In this document: piece by piece, positions 42,230 through 51,724 of the stretch | How the letters are laid out: every line of letters begins with the position of its first letter | How positions within the stretch are numbered: the first letter of the stretch is position 1 | NCBI GenBank assembly: GCA_017473085.1 | Contig: JAFUNF010000006.1 | Coordinates: forward strand, 186,001-250,000 | Direction: 5' to 3' | Length of the DNA: 64,000 nucleotides | From: Clostridia bacterium | Lineage (GTDB): Bacteria > Bacillota > Clostridia > Oscillospirales > CAG-272 | Notes under the pieces: generated by a model | What the model was told of the DNA's origin: nothing | Database searches by the model: none | Seen by the model: the letters and a program-made list of their open reading frames with translations, nothing else | Position numbers and translations under genes: made by a program

Positions 42230-43390
42230 TTACATTTTATTAATTATTTCGTTAGTTTTAATCCGAGCTTCTTTATCTGCAAAGCAAATGTCATCAAGGG
42301 TTGGATTCTCTACATTTTTATAATTTGTAACCACAGATTCAACAATATTAAAAATATCAACAAATCCAATTTTTTTATCTAAAAATGCTTGAACTGCAAC
42401 CTCATCAGAAGCATTAAGCACAGCAGGAATAACACCATCCTTTTCAATAGCATAATAAGCAAGTGAAAGAAGTGAAAATGTATCTGTATCTGGTTCCTCA
42501 AAAGTTAATTTTGCAAGAGCAGAAAAATCAAGTGCACTCGCAAGCGAAAGTGTTCTTTGAGGATAGGTTATTGCATATTGAATACAGGTACGCATATCTG
42601 GTGACCCCATTTGAGCAATTACACTATTGTCATTATATTCGACTGCTGAATGCATTATACTTTGAGGATGAACAACAACCCTTACATGCTCAGGAGTAAC
42701 ATTAAATAAGCGAACAGCTTCAATAACCTCAAAGCCTTTATTCATTAAAGATGCACTATCAACAGTTATTTTTGCACCCATTTTCCAAGTCGGATGCGCC
42801 AAAGCATCATTGGGTGTCAACGATGCTAATTCGGTCCTTTTCTTTCCTCTGAATGGACCACCTGATGATGTTAAAATAATCCTTTTAATATCATTATCAG
42901 CTCTACCCTGTAAGCACTGGAAAATCGCACTATGCTCACTATCAACTGGTATCAGCTCTGCTTTATTCTTTATAATTTCACTTTGTAAAAACTTATATGC
43001 TATTACAATAGCTTCCTTATTTGACATAGCAATGCGTTTTCCACTTTTAGCACAAGAAATTGCTGGGGCTAATCCTGCAAAACCACTTACTGCATTAACA
43101 GCGACGGTTGCATCACTGTCAAGAATAGCACTTTCGACACTTTTTTCGCCTGAATATACCTTTATGTCTGTGTCACTTAACCTTAAAGCTAATTCTTTTG
43201 AAGCTTTTTCATTGGTCAAAACACAGCATTTAGGCTTTAGTGCTCGTGCTTGTGCCTCCATTTTTTCAACAGAAGAGGAAGCAGTCAATAAATCTACCTT
43301 TAGACCAAGATGCTTAGCAATTTCGACGCTTTGCTGACCAACCGACCCAGTTGAACCAAGTATTGCTAAAGTAGTGTTTTCAAAACTCAT
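42230..43390 (-). CDS. dxr: 1-deoxy-D-xylulose 5-phosphate reductoisomerase
   Basis: First committed step of the MEP pathway, NADPH-dependent. 386 residues: NADPH loop LGSTGSVGQQS, AMSNKEAIV, metal/substrate motif PVDSEHSAIFQCLQG, SSGGPFRG, and SASLMNKGFEVIEA. ATG overlaps the cdsA stop by four bases. Confidence 0.97.
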   Translation of the reverse strand: MSFENTTLAILGSTGSVGQQSVEIAKHLGLKVDLLTASSSVEKMEAQARALKPKCCVLTNEKASKELALRLSDTDIKVYSGEKSVESAILDSDATVAVNAVSGFAGLAPAISCAKSGKRIAMSNKEAIVIAYKFLQSEIIKNKAELIPVDSEHSAIFQCLQGRADNDIKRIILTSSGGPFRGKKRTELASLTPNDALAHPTWKMGAKITVDSASLMNKGFEVIEAVRLFNVTPEHVRVVVHPQSIMHSAVEYNDNSVIAQMGSPDMRTCIQYAITYPQRTLSLASALDFSALAKLTFEEPDTDTFSLLSLAYYAIEKDGVIPAVLNASDEVAVQAFLDKKIGFVDIFNIVESVVTNYKNVENPTLDDICFADKEARIKTNEIINKM

Positions 43391-44238
43391 AGAACATATA
43401 CTCCAGTAATTAAATTAATTAAACCATTAATCAAGCACAAGGTTGGAGCAACTAACATTACACTATCAAATCTATCCAAAACTCCGCCGTGACCTGGAAA
43501 AAGATTGCCATAATCCTTTATTCCATATTGTCTTTTCACTGCTGATGCAATCAAATCTCCAATTTGAGAAACAACTGGCAATAATAATCCCAAAATTATG
43601 AATGTATAAATAGGAATAGAAACTGAAAATGCTTTGTTCAAAACTAAACCATAAATTACAAAGGCAATTAATGTAAACACTACTCCACCAATAGCACCCT
43701 CAACTGTTTTTTTAGGACTAATTGAAGGAATAAGCTTATGCTTTCCAAAAAGAACGCCAGTGAAATATGCAAAGGTATCTGATACCCACGCACCTAAAAA
43801 GATTAAGACATACATATAATGACCCATTTCATCAGCCGAGTATCTGACCATCACTATCGATGAAAAGCATCCAACAACGTAAATGAACAGTCCATAAACA
43901 GTTAAAATATCGGAAATCTTTTCTTCATTTTTCTTAAACATTGAATATGCCAAGCAATATATAAGCATAAAAAACGCACAAGCGATAGCTATAACAGAAA
44001 ATTTCATATCAGAGTTGATTATGCCTTTAAATCTTATTATAGGTAATGCAAGTGCCAAAAGGTACATTGGTATGGTTAAAGCAAGCTTTTTATGAAAGCT
44101 TAAGCACTTTGTAACCTCAAATACACCAATTGCACATAAGATAGATATAGCTATAGGAAACACTATATAATCGGAAAAAATGCACACAGGTACAAACAAG
44201 GCAATTGCAACTATTGCAGTTAAAATTCTAATTTTCAA
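43387..44238 (-). CDS. cdsA: Phosphatidate cytidylyltransferase
   Basis: Membrane enzyme making CDP-diacylglycerol for phospholipids. 283 residues with about eight hydrophobic segments and the CDS signature in the C-terminal half: WVSDTFAYFTGVLFGKHKLIPSISPKKT (split by the conserved Lys-Lys) and RYGIKDYGNLFPGHGGVLDRFDS-like sequence. Start is TTG 44238; GAGGAG within the uppS end lies seven bases upstream and the resulting N-terminus MKIRILTAIVAIALF looks natural. Confidence 0.95.
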   Translation of the reverse strand: MKIRILTAIVAIALFVPVCIFSDYIVFPIAISILCAIGVFEVTKCLSFHKKLALTIPMYLLALALPIIRFKGIINSDMKFSVIAIACAFFMLIYCLAYSMFKKNEEKISDILTVYGLFIYVVGCFSSIVMVRYSADEMGHYMYVLIFLGAWVSDTFAYFTGVLFGKHKLIPSISPKKTVEGAIGGVVFTLIAFVIYGLVLNKAFSVSIPIYTFIILGLLLPVVSQIGDLIASAVKRQYGIKDYGNLFPGHGGVLDRFDSVMLVAPTLCLINGLINLITGVYVL

Positions 44239-44242
44239 TATC

Positions 44243-44953
44243 TTACTCCTCGTCCTTATTTAATCCACCGAATCTTCTTTTTCTTCTATAAAAGCTCTCT
44301 ATTGCTTTAATAAGCTCCTCTTCATTAAAATCAGGCCATAAAACATCAGTAACATATATTTCAGAATAAGCACTTTGCCACATTAAAAAGTTTGATAATC
44401 TATATTCTCCACCTGTTCTAACAATTAAATCAGGATCTTGTACGTGACTGGTATATAGGTTTTTTGATATTCCCTCTTCAGTTATTGGAAGACCGTTTTC
44501 GATAAGTGAATTGCATGCTTTAACTATCTCTGCACGTCCTCCATAATTGAATGCAATATTTAGTAAATTTTTCAAGCATTTTGTGTCTTGTTCAAGCTTG
44601 AGCATTTCATTTCTTAAATCTTCGTCTAAAATAGATTTGTCACCAAGAAAAACATATCTTACATTTTCGTGCTTTTTAGCATCAACAATATATTCACGTA
44701 AAAGCTTAATGATAGAATCAACCTCTTGCTTAGGGCGTGTCCAGTTTTCTGTAGAAAATGCATAAACCGTTACAGCCTCTATACCCATTTTAAAGCAAGA
44801 ATTCAAGGTTTTTTCCATGGATTTTACTCCAAACGAATGACCAACAGACCTTGGCAACATTCTTTTTTTTGCCCATCTACCATTGCCATCCATTATAAAA
44901 GCAATGTGTTTTAATCTTTCGTCAACCTTAAATTCTTTTTTAGTTTTTTTCAT
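44243..44953 (-). CDS. uppS: Undecaprenyl diphosphate synthase
   Basis: Cis-prenyltransferase making the C55 lipid carrier for peptidoglycan. 236 residues with HIAFIMDGNGRWAKKR, the helix VTVYAFSTENWTRP, NIAFNYGGRAEIV and DLIVRTGGEYRLSNFLMWQSAYSE (written here as its key region). It ties the MEP pathway genes of this cluster to cell-wall synthesis. Confidence 0.97.
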   Translation of the reverse strand: MKKTKKEFKVDERLKHIAFIMDGNGRWAKKRMLPRSVGHSFGVKSMEKTLNSCFKMGIEAVTVYAFSTENWTRPKQEVDSIIKLLREYIVDAKKHENVRYVFLGDKSILDEDLRNEMLKLEQDTKCLKNLLNIAFNYGGRAEIVKACNSLIENGLPITEEGISKNLYTSHVQDPDLIVRTGGEYRLSNFLMWQSAYSEIYVTDVLWPDFNEEELIKAIESFYRRKRRFGGLNKDEE

Positions 44954-44975
44954 AAAACCTCTCTATAATCAGTAA

Positions 44976-45008
44976 AGGCTGCCCGAGGAAATTACGTCAG
45001 GCAGCCAT
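44976..45008 (-). terminator. GC-rich hairpin between frr and uppS
   Basis: On the minus strand GGCTGCC, 15-base loop, GGCAGCC (7 pairs) followed by TTTACTG. The T tract is poor, so it may only attenuate or protect RNA ends rather than end the transcript. Confidence 0.5.
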
Positions 45009-45014
45009 CACTCA

Positions 45015-45569
45015 TTATATTTCCATTATTTCTTTCTCTTTATTTGCTGTAATTACATCAATTTCTTTGATGAACTTGTCAGTCAAATCTTGAACATTTT
45101 TATCGGAAATCTTTTGCTCATCCTCAGTCATCTCGGAATTTTTCTTCATTTCCTTTGACTTGTCCATTGCATCTCTTCTAATGTTACGAATAGCAACCTT
45201 AGCATCCTCACCAAGCTTTGAAACCTGCTTCTTTAGTTCTTTTCTTCTTTCCTCGGTAAGTTGTGGGAATACAAGTCTAATTACTTTACCATCGTTTGCT
45301 GGAGTAATTCCAATATCAGAAGCAAGAATTGCCTTTTCAATAGCCTTGAGAGAAGAGACATCCCATGGCTTAATTACAATAGTTCTTGCATCGGCCAAAG
45401 AAATAGCAGCAATATCCTTTACAGGAGTAGGCACTCCGTAGTAATCGATATTAACTCTTGATAAAACATTTGGGTTTGCTCTGCCTGCACGTACTGTGTC
45501 GAGTTCATTTTTGTAAGCCTCAATTGACTTATTCATTCTTAATTCAAATTCTTTAGTATCAAGCTTCAT
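45015..45569 (-). CDS. frr: Ribosome recycling factor
   Basis: Splits post-termination ribosomes with EF-G. 184 residues, standard length, with MNKSIEAYKNELDTVRAGRANPNVL, IVIKPWDVSSLKAIEKAI, RLVFPQLTEERRKEL and the C-terminal coiled coil DAMDKSKEMKKNSEMTEDE. Four bases after pyrH. Confidence 0.98.
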   Translation of the reverse strand: MKLDTKEFELRMNKSIEAYKNELDTVRAGRANPNVLSRVNIDYYGVPTPVKDIAAISLADARTIVIKPWDVSSLKAIEKAILASDIGITPANDGKVIRLVFPQLTEERRKELKKQVSKLGEDAKVAIRNIRRDAMDKSKEMKKNSEMTEDEQKISDKNVQDLTDKFIKEIDVITANKEKEIMEI

Positions 45570-45573
45570 TTTA

Positions 45574-46293
45574 TTATTCTCCTTTTACTACAGTGCCCAT
45601 TTTAGCACCCATTATTACTTTATAAATATTATCGCAGTTATCTAATCCAAAAACATGAATTGATATTTTGTTATCCATTGCAAACGAGGTAGCGGTTGAA
45701 TCCATAGCTTGCAAACCTTGGGCTAAAATCTCTTTGTATGTAATAGATTCAATTTTTTTAGCATTTGGATCCTTTTTGGGATCGGCAGTATATATGGCAT
45801 CGATATTTTTCGCCATTAAAACAGTGTCAGCACCAATTTCCGCAGCACGTACAACTGAAGCTGTATCGGTTGAAACGAATGGTATGCCAAGTCCACAACC
45901 AAAAATTATTACTTTACCACTGTTTAATGCAAGAATAGCATCATCTCTATTGAAGGGCTTTGCAAAGGCTTTCATTTCAACTGATGTCATAACCTCTGAT
46001 TCAATGCCAAATCTTATAAAGGTTTCCTGTATAGCAATAGCATTAATACAAGTAGCTAACATTCCCATATGGTCAGCCTTTACTCTGTCCATATTTTCAC
46101 CACTTCTGCCACGCCAAATGTTACCTGCACCAACTAAAATTGCTATCTGTACACCCTTTTCTATACACGCTTTAACATTCTTAGCTATTTTTTCGATATA
46201 CTCAAAATTCAGTATTCCGTTTTCACCATTTGAAATGGCTTCACCAGAAAGCTTGAGCAACACTCTTTTGTAAATAGGTTCACCTGTTTTCAA
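45574..46293 (-). CDS. pyrH: UMP kinase
   Basis: Phosphorylates UMP to UDP; hexameric bacterial-type amino acid kinase fold. 239 residues with RVLLKLSGEAIS, VGAGNIWRGRSG, DHMGMLATCINA, GCGLGIPFVSTDTA and AKNIDAIYTADPKKDPNAK. Start is TTG 46293 with AAGGAG six bases upstream. Heads the pyrH-frr-uppS-cdsA-dxr-rseP-ispG-polC series; tsf and rpsB, its usual partners, are not adjacent. Confidence 0.97.
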   Translation of the reverse strand: MKTGEPIYKRVLLKLSGEAISNGENGILNFEYIEKIAKNVKACIEKGVQIAILVGAGNIWRGRSGENMDRVKADHMGMLATCINAIAIQETFIRFGIESEVMTSVEMKAFAKPFNRDDAILALNSGKVIIFGCGLGIPFVSTDTASVVRAAEIGADTVLMAKNIDAIYTADPKKDPNAKKIESITYKEILAQGLQAMDSTATSFAMDNKISIHVFGLDNCDNIYKVIMGAKMGTVVKGE

Positions 46294-46324
46294 AACTAGC
46301 TCCTTAAATATTTATTTCAATAAT

Positions 46325-46353
46325 ATAATACTATATTTTTTTTAATTTGTAAA
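46325..46353 (-). promoter_or_regulatory. Promoter of the pyrH-polC operon
   Basis: Minus strand TTTACA (46353-46348), 17-bp spacer, TATTAT (46330-46325). Confidence 0.6.
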
Positions 46354-46403
46354 TAGTTTAAACAAAGATTTTGATTAAATTAACTAATTTTTTAAATATC
46401 CAC

Positions 46404-46438
46404 AAAAAAAGGAATCCGCAAAACCGAATTCCTTTTAT
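46404..46438 (-). terminator. Terminator of rpsU
   Basis: On the minus strand AAAAGGAATTCGG, loop TTTTG, CGGATTCCTTTTTTT (one mismatch or wobble) with a long T tract. Confidence 0.85.
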
Positions 46439-46462
46439 TGTAAATGAGACAAGTCTTATAAA

Positions 46463-46639
46463 TTACTTAAATTTACGCTTTCTTGCTGCTTCAGACTTTT
46501 TCTTTCTCTTAACGCTTGGTTTTTCGTAGTGCTCTCTCTTACGAAGCTCCATAAGAACTCCAGATCTTGCACATTGACGCTTAAATCTACGAAGTGCACT
46601 ATCGAGTGTTTCGTTTTCTTTTACTCTAATCTCAGCCAT
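46463..46639 (-). CDS. rpsU: 30S ribosomal protein S21
   Basis: 58-residue basic ribosomal protein too short for automatic listing. The N-terminus [20 protein letters not shown] and the tail [15 protein letters not shown] are diagnostic. GGGGAGGGA precedes ATG 46639. It has its own consensus promoter downstream of leuS and a good terminator, so it is a single-gene unit inserted between the leuS and pyrH operons. Confidence 0.97.
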   Translation of the reverse strand: MAEIRVKENETLDSALRRFKRQCARSGVLMELRKREHYEKPSVKRKKKSEAARKRKFK

Positions 46640-46684
46640 TTATATCCCTCCCCTCGCTTGTAGCAAGAGCTTTAACTCTTAATA

Positions 46685-46713
46685 ATTATATTACAAGGCA
46701 ATATATTTGTCAA
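46685..46713 (-). promoter_or_regulatory. Consensus promoter of rpsU
   Basis: Minus strand TTGACA (46713-46708), 17-bp spacer, TATAAT (46690-46685), both boxes perfect. The 5' leader can form small overlapping hairpins (AAGAG/CTCTT, CTTG/CAAG) before the ribosome site. Confidence 0.85.
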
Positions 46714-46761
46714 GTATATTTTTAAATTTTTTTTAAAATTTTAAAAATAATATAAAACATC

Positions 46762-49164
46762 CTATTTTACAACGATATTAACAATTTTTCCAGGAACATA
46801 AATTTCCTTAATTATAGATTTATCTCCAATAGCTTCTGCTATTCTCGAATCAGCTTTTGCTAAAGAAATTGCATCATCCTTAGAAATATTCTTATTAATA
46901 CTAATTGTTGCCTTAACCTTGCCGTTGATTTGTACAGCAATTTCAACAGTATTTTCAACTGTTTTAGCCTCGTCATATACTGGCCATTTTTCTAAAGAAA
47001 GAAATGTATTGTTTCCATAACTTTGCCACATTTCCTCTGTTAAGTGAGGCGCAAATGGATTTAACAACTTAATGAATATAATAAGCTCATCAACAGTAAT
47101 TGAGCCTATCTCATATACTTCGTTCAAAAATGCCATCATTGCAGCAATTGCAGTATTAAACTTCATATTGTCAATATCAATGGTAACCTTCTTAATCAAT
47201 TTGTGCAATGAACACTCCAACTTAGGAGTAATACCAGTACCCTTTACAATGTCAGTTAGCGCTGCAGTTCTATCAAGGAAGCGTTTGCATCCTCTAATGC
47301 TTGATGGATTCCAAGGTGCAGCCTTTTCAAAGTCACCAATGAACATTTCGTACAAGCGTAAGGTATCGGCACCAAACTCAGAGATTACATCATCAGGATT
47401 AATTACATTACCTCTTGATTTGGACATTTTTTCGCCATTTTCGCCCAAAATCATACCATGAGCAGTTCTCTTCTTGTATGGCTCCTTGCAACCAATAATA
47501 TCAATATCATATAAGAACTTAGCCCAGAAGCGTGAATAAAGTAGATGTAGAGTAACGTGCTCCATGCCTCCGTTATACCAGTCAACAGGCATCCAATAAT
47601 CAAGTGCCTCTCTGGATGCAAGCTCTTTATTGTTATTAGGATCACAATATCTAAGGAAGTACCAAGATGAGCCAGCCCACTGTGGCATAGTATCAGTTTC
47701 TCTCTTAGCAGGTCCACCGCAATGAGGACATGTTGTATTTACCCAATCATGAATATTGGACAGAGGTGACTCGCCAGTATCAGTTGGCTCATAGTGCTCA
47801 ACATCTGGAAGCTTAACGGGTAATTGATCCTCTGGTACAGGTACCCAACCACATGTATCACACCACACCATAGGTACAGGCTCACCCCAATATCTTTGAC
47901 GTGAAAATACCCAGTCCCTAAGCTTATAGTTTATCTTGGAATGACCCTTGTCGTTTTCTTCAAGCCATTTAATTATTGTCTTCTTTGCTTCTGCAACCTC
48001 TAAACCATTAAGAAATTCAGAATTGCAAAGCTTTCCTGTTTCCACGTCAGTAAAGGCTTCTTCTTCAACGTTTCCACCAGCAACAACCTCAATTATAGGC
48101 AATGAGAATACCTTTGCAAAATCCCAGTCTCTTTCGTCATGAGCTGGTACAGCCATAATAGCTCCTGTACCATAGGTTGCTAATACATAGTCGGAAATAT
48201 AGATAGGAATTTCTTTGTTATTTACAGGATTGATAGCTCTTACACCTTTTAGACATACACCAGTTTTTTCTTTAACTAACTCAGTTCTTTCGAAGTCAGA
48301 CTTTTTGGAGGCCTCGAGCTTATATACTTCAACTTCGGCATAGTTTTCGATTGAATCCTTCCACTTTTCAATTAAAGCGTGCTCGGGAGACATAACCAAA
48401 TATGTAGCTCCAAATAGTGTGTCCGGTCTTGTAGTAAATACAGTTACATTTTCGCCTTGAGTGGTGCCAAAATTAACCTCAGCGCCCTCACTTCTACCAA
48501 TCCAGTTTATTTCTTGGGTTTTGATTCTTTCAAGAAAATCTACATCTGCAAGGTCATCAATCAAACGTTGTGCATAAGCAGTAATTTTTAACATCCATTG
48601 GCTCTTTACCTTATGAATAACCTCGCTACCACATCTTTCGCACACACCGTTAACGACCTCTTCATTTGCAAGTACACACTTACATGAAGTACAGAAGTTA
48701 ACATTCATTTCTTTTTTGTATGCAAGTCCCTTCTTAAACAATTGAAGGAAAATCCATTGAGTCCACTTAAAATAGTCTGGATCTGTTGTATTTATTTCTC
48801 TCGACCAGTCAAAGCTATATCCAATCGCCTGAAGCTGTTCCTTAAAGTGCTTGATATTCTTTTCGGTAACTATGCTTGGATGAATGTGATTTTTAATAGC
48901 ATAGTTTTCAGTAGGAAGTCCAAAAGCATCCCAACCCATAGGGAATAAAACATTATAACCTTCCATTCTCTTTTTTCTGGAAATAATATCCATCGCAGTA
49001 TATGGTCTTGGATGTCCTATATGCAAGCCTTGTCCCGAAGGATATGGAAATTCAATCAATGTATAATATTTTGGCTTAGAGTAATCATTTAAAACCTTAA
49101 AGGCTTCTTTGCTTTCCCATTCATTCTGCCATTTTTTGTCAATTTTGCTAAATTCGTATTTCAT
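46762..49164 (-). CDS. leuS: Leucyl-tRNA synthetase
   Basis: Class I synthetase charging tRNA-Leu with editing of near-cognates. 800 residues: [18 protein letters not shown] (HIGH motif), CP1 editing domain with [16 protein letters not shown] and [16 protein letters not shown], zinc-like CTSCKC/CERCG, catalytic core, [16 protein letters not shown] (KMSKS) and the anticodon domain. Three bases after rsfS; no T-box leader. Last member of the dprA-leuS series. Confidence 0.98.
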   Translation of the reverse strand: MKYEFSKIDKKWQNEWESKEAFKVLNDYSKPKYYTLIEFPYPSGQGLHIGHPRPYTAMDIISRKKRMEGYNVLFPMGWDAFGLPTENYAIKNHIHPSIVTEKNIKHFKEQLQAIGYSFDWSREINTTDPDYFKWTQWIFLQLFKKGLAYKKEMNVNFCTSCKCVLANEEVVNGVCERCGSEVIHKVKSQWMLKITAYAQRLIDDLADVDFLERIKTQEINWIGRSEGAEVNFGTTQGENVTVFTTRPDTLFGATYLVMSPEHALIEKWKDSIENYAEVEVYKLEASKKSDFERTELVKEKTGVCLKGVRAINPVNNKEIPIYISDYVLATYGTGAIMAVPAHDERDWDFAKVFSLPIIEVVAGGNVEEEAFTDVETGKLCNSEFLNGLEVAEAKKTIIKWLEENDKGHSKINYKLRDWVFSRQRYWGEPVPMVWCDTCGWVPVPEDQLPVKLPDVEHYEPTDTGESPLSNIHDWVNTTCPHCGGPAKRETDTMPQWAGSSWYFLRYCDPNNNKELASREALDYWMPVDWYNGGMEHVTLHLLYSRFWAKFLYDIDIIGCKEPYKKRTAHGMILGENGEKMSKSRGNVINPDDVISEFGADTLRLYEMFIGDFEKAAPWNPSSIRGCKRFLDRTAALTDIVKGTGITPKLECSLHKLIKKVTIDIDNMKFNTAIAAMMAFLNEVYEIGSITVDELIIFIKLLNPFAPHLTEEMWQSYGNNTFLSLEKWPVYDEAKTVENTVEIAVQINGKVKATISINKNISKDDAISLAKADSRIAEAIGDKSIIKEIYVPGKIVNIVVK

Positions 49165-49167
49165 GTT

Positions 49168-49578
49168 CTACTCCTCGGTGGAATTATTTAAAAAATTATT
49201 AATGTTTATTTCCTCTGCGTCAGCCCAAAGCTTTTCCAACTTATAATATTCTCTTGCTTCGTTGGTAAAAACATGAAGAATAACGTCTTTTGTGTCAACA
49301 ACCTTCCAGTCAATACAGTCATTTCCTTCAAATCGTACATAAGGGGCATTTCCTCTATTCAATTGATATTCTACCTCATCTGCTAACGTTTTGACTTGAG
49401 TTGTTGATGTTCCGTTGCATATTACAAAGTAATCTGCTAACACAGTTTTTTCTTCTATTCTTAACACCTTTATATCGCTTGCTTTTTTTGCATCTAATGA
49501 CTTAACCATTACTGCTACAATATCAATAGCATTAGCATCTGCAAGCTCGCCCGGTGTTACTTGAAAAATCTCATTCAT
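49168..49578 (-). CDS. rsfS: Ribosomal silencing factor RsfS
   Basis: Binds uL14 on the 50S subunit and blocks subunit joining during starvation. 136 residues with KKASDIKVLRIEEKTVLADYFVICNGTSTTQVKTLADEVE (core: ADYFVICNGTSTTQV) and DWKVVDTKDVILHVF. Overlaps the yqeK end by eight bases. Confidence 0.95.
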   Translation of the reverse strand: MNEIFQVTPGELADANAIDIVAVMVKSLDAKKASDIKVLRIEEKTVLADYFVICNGTSTTQVKTLADEVEYQLNRGNAPYVRFEGNDCIDWKVVDTKDVILHVFTNEAREYYKLEKLWADAEEININNFLNNSTEE

Positions 49579-50212
49579 TTAATGTACCTCTTTCAGATTC
49601 TTTTTTCAACTTTAAGTAATAATTCCTGGCTCTTATTGTATCAAAATCAATACTTTTCCCTTCATCTATTAAATTTTGAATGGTTAAATTAAATGAAAAA
49701 ATCAAAGTATTAATCAAAATATACTTTCTTGCTTCCAAATTTTCTGCACCATCCAACAATTCATAAAAATAGTCTCTTAAAAGAACGCAATCATCGAATG
49801 TTCGCCCTGGTTCAATGTAGTCAGCCAAATATACCAAAGATTCAAAAAGTGTCATATTTTCCCTACCAGTCGTATGAAATAAAATGGCATTGTATATTTC
49901 TTCGTCTACTATGTCGCTACCGAATAATCTTTTAGCATATTCACAACCAGTTTTTGAATGAAGCAATTTTGGTACTAAATTATCCTTATCTAACGTAATT
50001 CTGTATTCGTCACACAAAGACAACTGTTTTTCTAACGAAAAATCCTTAGTAATATCATGTAAAAGTCCTGCAATTTTTAGCTTGTCCGCTTTCTCTGGTA
50101 TAAAAATTTTTCCAAGCTTATACGCCTCTTCCGAAACACCTAAGGTATGGGTATATCGTTTTTCAGTTTGATGTTTTTTTATAATATCAACAATAAATTC
50201 AAATTCATTCAT
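49571..50212 (-). CDS. yqeK: HD-domain phosphohydrolase YqeK (Ap4A hydrolase type)
   Basis: 213 residues with HTLGVSEEAYKLG, GLLHDITKD (HD motif) and ILFHTTG, matching the YqeK family of diadenosine tetraphosphate hydrolases that make ADP symmetrically. Lies between nadD and rsfS, the conserved Firmicutes order. Confidence 0.93.
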   Translation of the reverse strand: MNEFEFIVDIIKKHQTEKRYTHTLGVSEEAYKLGKIFIPEKADKLKIAGLLHDITKDFSLEKQLSLCDEYRITLDKDNLVPKLLHSKTGCEYAKRLFGSDIVDEEIYNAILFHTTGRENMTLFESLVYLADYIEPGRTFDDCVLLRDYFYELLDGAENLEARKYILINTLIFSFNLTIQNLIDEGKSIDFDTIRARNYYLKLKKESERGTLNE

Positions 50213-50217
50213 AACAT

Positions 50218-50832
50218 TTAATTCTCTTTGTAAAGTGATTTTGCATGTATAAATTCAATGACGTCCTTTGAAAGCAAGTCACTAACATCTTCATTGTTTC
50301 TAATTTTATTGCGTATTTCGGTAGAAGAAATGTCAATAGTATTAATGTTTAACGAAGTTATAGTTGCATCGAAATCTTGATAATATTCCTCACATTTTTC
50401 TGCGATTATGTTATCAAGGTTCTTATCATTCTTTCTTTTTGCATACACAATAGTCGAATTTTTAAAAATATAGCAAGGACGCCTCCATTCCCCTAATGTA
50501 AGAAACATGTCGGTTCCACATAATAAAAACACTTTATTATCTTCACCATAATCTACAAAATAACTTATGGTATCCGCCGTAAAGCTCATTCCCTTACGAA
50601 TTATTTCTAAATCTGATACGATTACCTTATCTGATATTTTGTTAAATGCAAGCTTTGCCATTTCAAGCCTTGTTAAAGGATCAACGCTTGTAGCTACTTG
50701 TTTATGTGGTGGGATATAGGTAGGCATTACATAAACCTTATCCAAATCGATTTGATCAATAAATTCTTTTAAGATATTTTCGTGTCCAATATGAGGTGGG
50801 TCAAATGTTCCACCATAAATACCTATTCTCAT
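50218..50832 (-). CDS. nadD: Nicotinate-nucleotide adenylyltransferase
   Basis: Makes nicotinate adenine dinucleotide in NAD synthesis. 204 residues with GIYGGTFDPPHIGHENIL (nucleotidyltransferase HxGH), MPTYIPPHK, LLCGTDMFLTLGEW and the C-terminal ISSTEIRNKI. ATG overlaps the yhbY stop by four bases. Confidence 0.97.
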   Translation of the reverse strand: MRIGIYGGTFDPPHIGHENILKEFIDQIDLDKVYVMPTYIPPHKQVATSVDPLTRLEMAKLAFNKISDKVIVSDLEIIRKGMSFTADTISYFVDYGEDNKVFLLCGTDMFLTLGEWRRPCYIFKNSTIVYAKRKNDKNLDNIIAEKCEEYYQDFDATITSLNINTIDISSTEIRNKIRNNEDVSDLLSKDVIEFIHAKSLYKEN

Positions 50833-51131
50833 TTTATTCTCTTAATATCAATTTTTCTATTTTTTTCGTTGTCAGAAACTCGATACAAAACAATTTTTGT
50901 TCCAATCGTTTGAACAATCTCCGCACCAGTTTGGTCAGCAACTATACTCGCAACTTCTCTTACTGAATCGGGCGATGTTTCGAGAACTTTAATTTTTATA
51001 AGCTCTTTTGCATTGAGAGCATTGAGAAGCTGATAACAGATTTCGTCAGTTACCCCACCTTTTCCGATTTGAAAAATTGTATCCAAATTTACTGCCAAGC
51101 TTTTTAAATAAGATCTTTGTTTACTTGTCAT
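50829..51131 (-). CDS. yhbY: YhbY-family RNA-binding protein
   Basis: 100-residue CRM-domain protein associated with 50S assembly. Visible are MTSKQRSYLKSLAVNLD, QIGKGGVTDEI (GxxG loop) and ELIKIKVLETSPDS. Overlaps rdgB and nadD by four bases on each side. Confidence 0.94.
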   Translation of the reverse strand: MTSKQRSYLKSLAVNLDTIFQIGKGGVTDEICYQLLNALNAKELIKIKVLETSPDSVREVASIVADQTGAEIVQTIGTKIVLYRVSDNEKNRKIDIKRIK

Positions 51132-51721
51132 GATAATACCTGTGTTAATTTTTTTATTAAAGACCGCATAGCAGCGCCTCTGTGACTAACCTTGTTCTTT
51201 TTAGCCATATCAACCTCTGCAAAGGTTTTGCCAAATGGTTCAAAGTAAAACAACGGATCATATCCAAAGCCACCATTTCCCTGTCTTTCAGTTAAAATTT
51301 TGCCGAAGCATTCTCCTCTTACAGTAAAATCATTTGAATGGTCAGGAAAAACACATGCCATTGCGCAAACATATTTCGCATCACGGACTGGTTCATTCTT
51401 TAATTTCTTCAAAAGCAAATCGTTATTGTCCTCATCATCTCCACCAGACCAACGGGCAGAAAATACACCAGGAGCTCCGCCTAAAGCCTCAACACACAAG
51501 CCGGAATCGTCAGCAATGCCGATATATCCAAGCTTAGCTGGCACAGATGCCTTGGATATTGCATTTTCTTCAAAGGTTTTACCATTTTCCTCGATATCAT
51601 CATAGTAACCAATATCGTTTAGCGATAAAACTGTAATATCCAGGTTAGACAACTCTTTAAAAAATGTTTTTAGTTCATTGATTTTGTTTTTGTTTCTTGT
51701 CGCTAATACTACCTTAATCAT
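51128..51721 (-). CDS. XTP/dITP diphosphatase (Ham1/RdgB family)
   Basis: Removes non-canonical purine triphosphates from the nucleotide pool. 197 residues with VLATRNKNKINELK, ENAISKASVPAKLGYIGIADDSGLCVEAL (core: ADDSGLCVEAL), PGVFSARWSGG, GNGGFGYDPLF and the C-terminal KNKVSHRGAAMR. Between ftsY and yhbY. Confidence 0.97.
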   Translation of the reverse strand: MIKVVLATRNKNKINELKTFFKELSNLDITVLSLNDIGYYDDIEENGKTFEENAISKASVPAKLGYIGIADDSGLCVEALGGAPGVFSARWSGGDDEDNNDLLLKKLKNEPVRDAKYVCAMACVFPDHSNDFTVRGECFGKILTERQGNGGFGYDPLFYFEPFGKTFAEVDMAKKNKVSHRGAAMRSLIKKLTQVLS

Positions 51722-51724
51722 ATC

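Noticed and set aside
42810..43337. 175-codon open frame on the plus strand
   Set aside because: Antisense to dxr; no supporting signals.
45668..46273. 201-codon open frame on the plus strand
   Set aside because: Antisense to pyrH, which has full family motifs.
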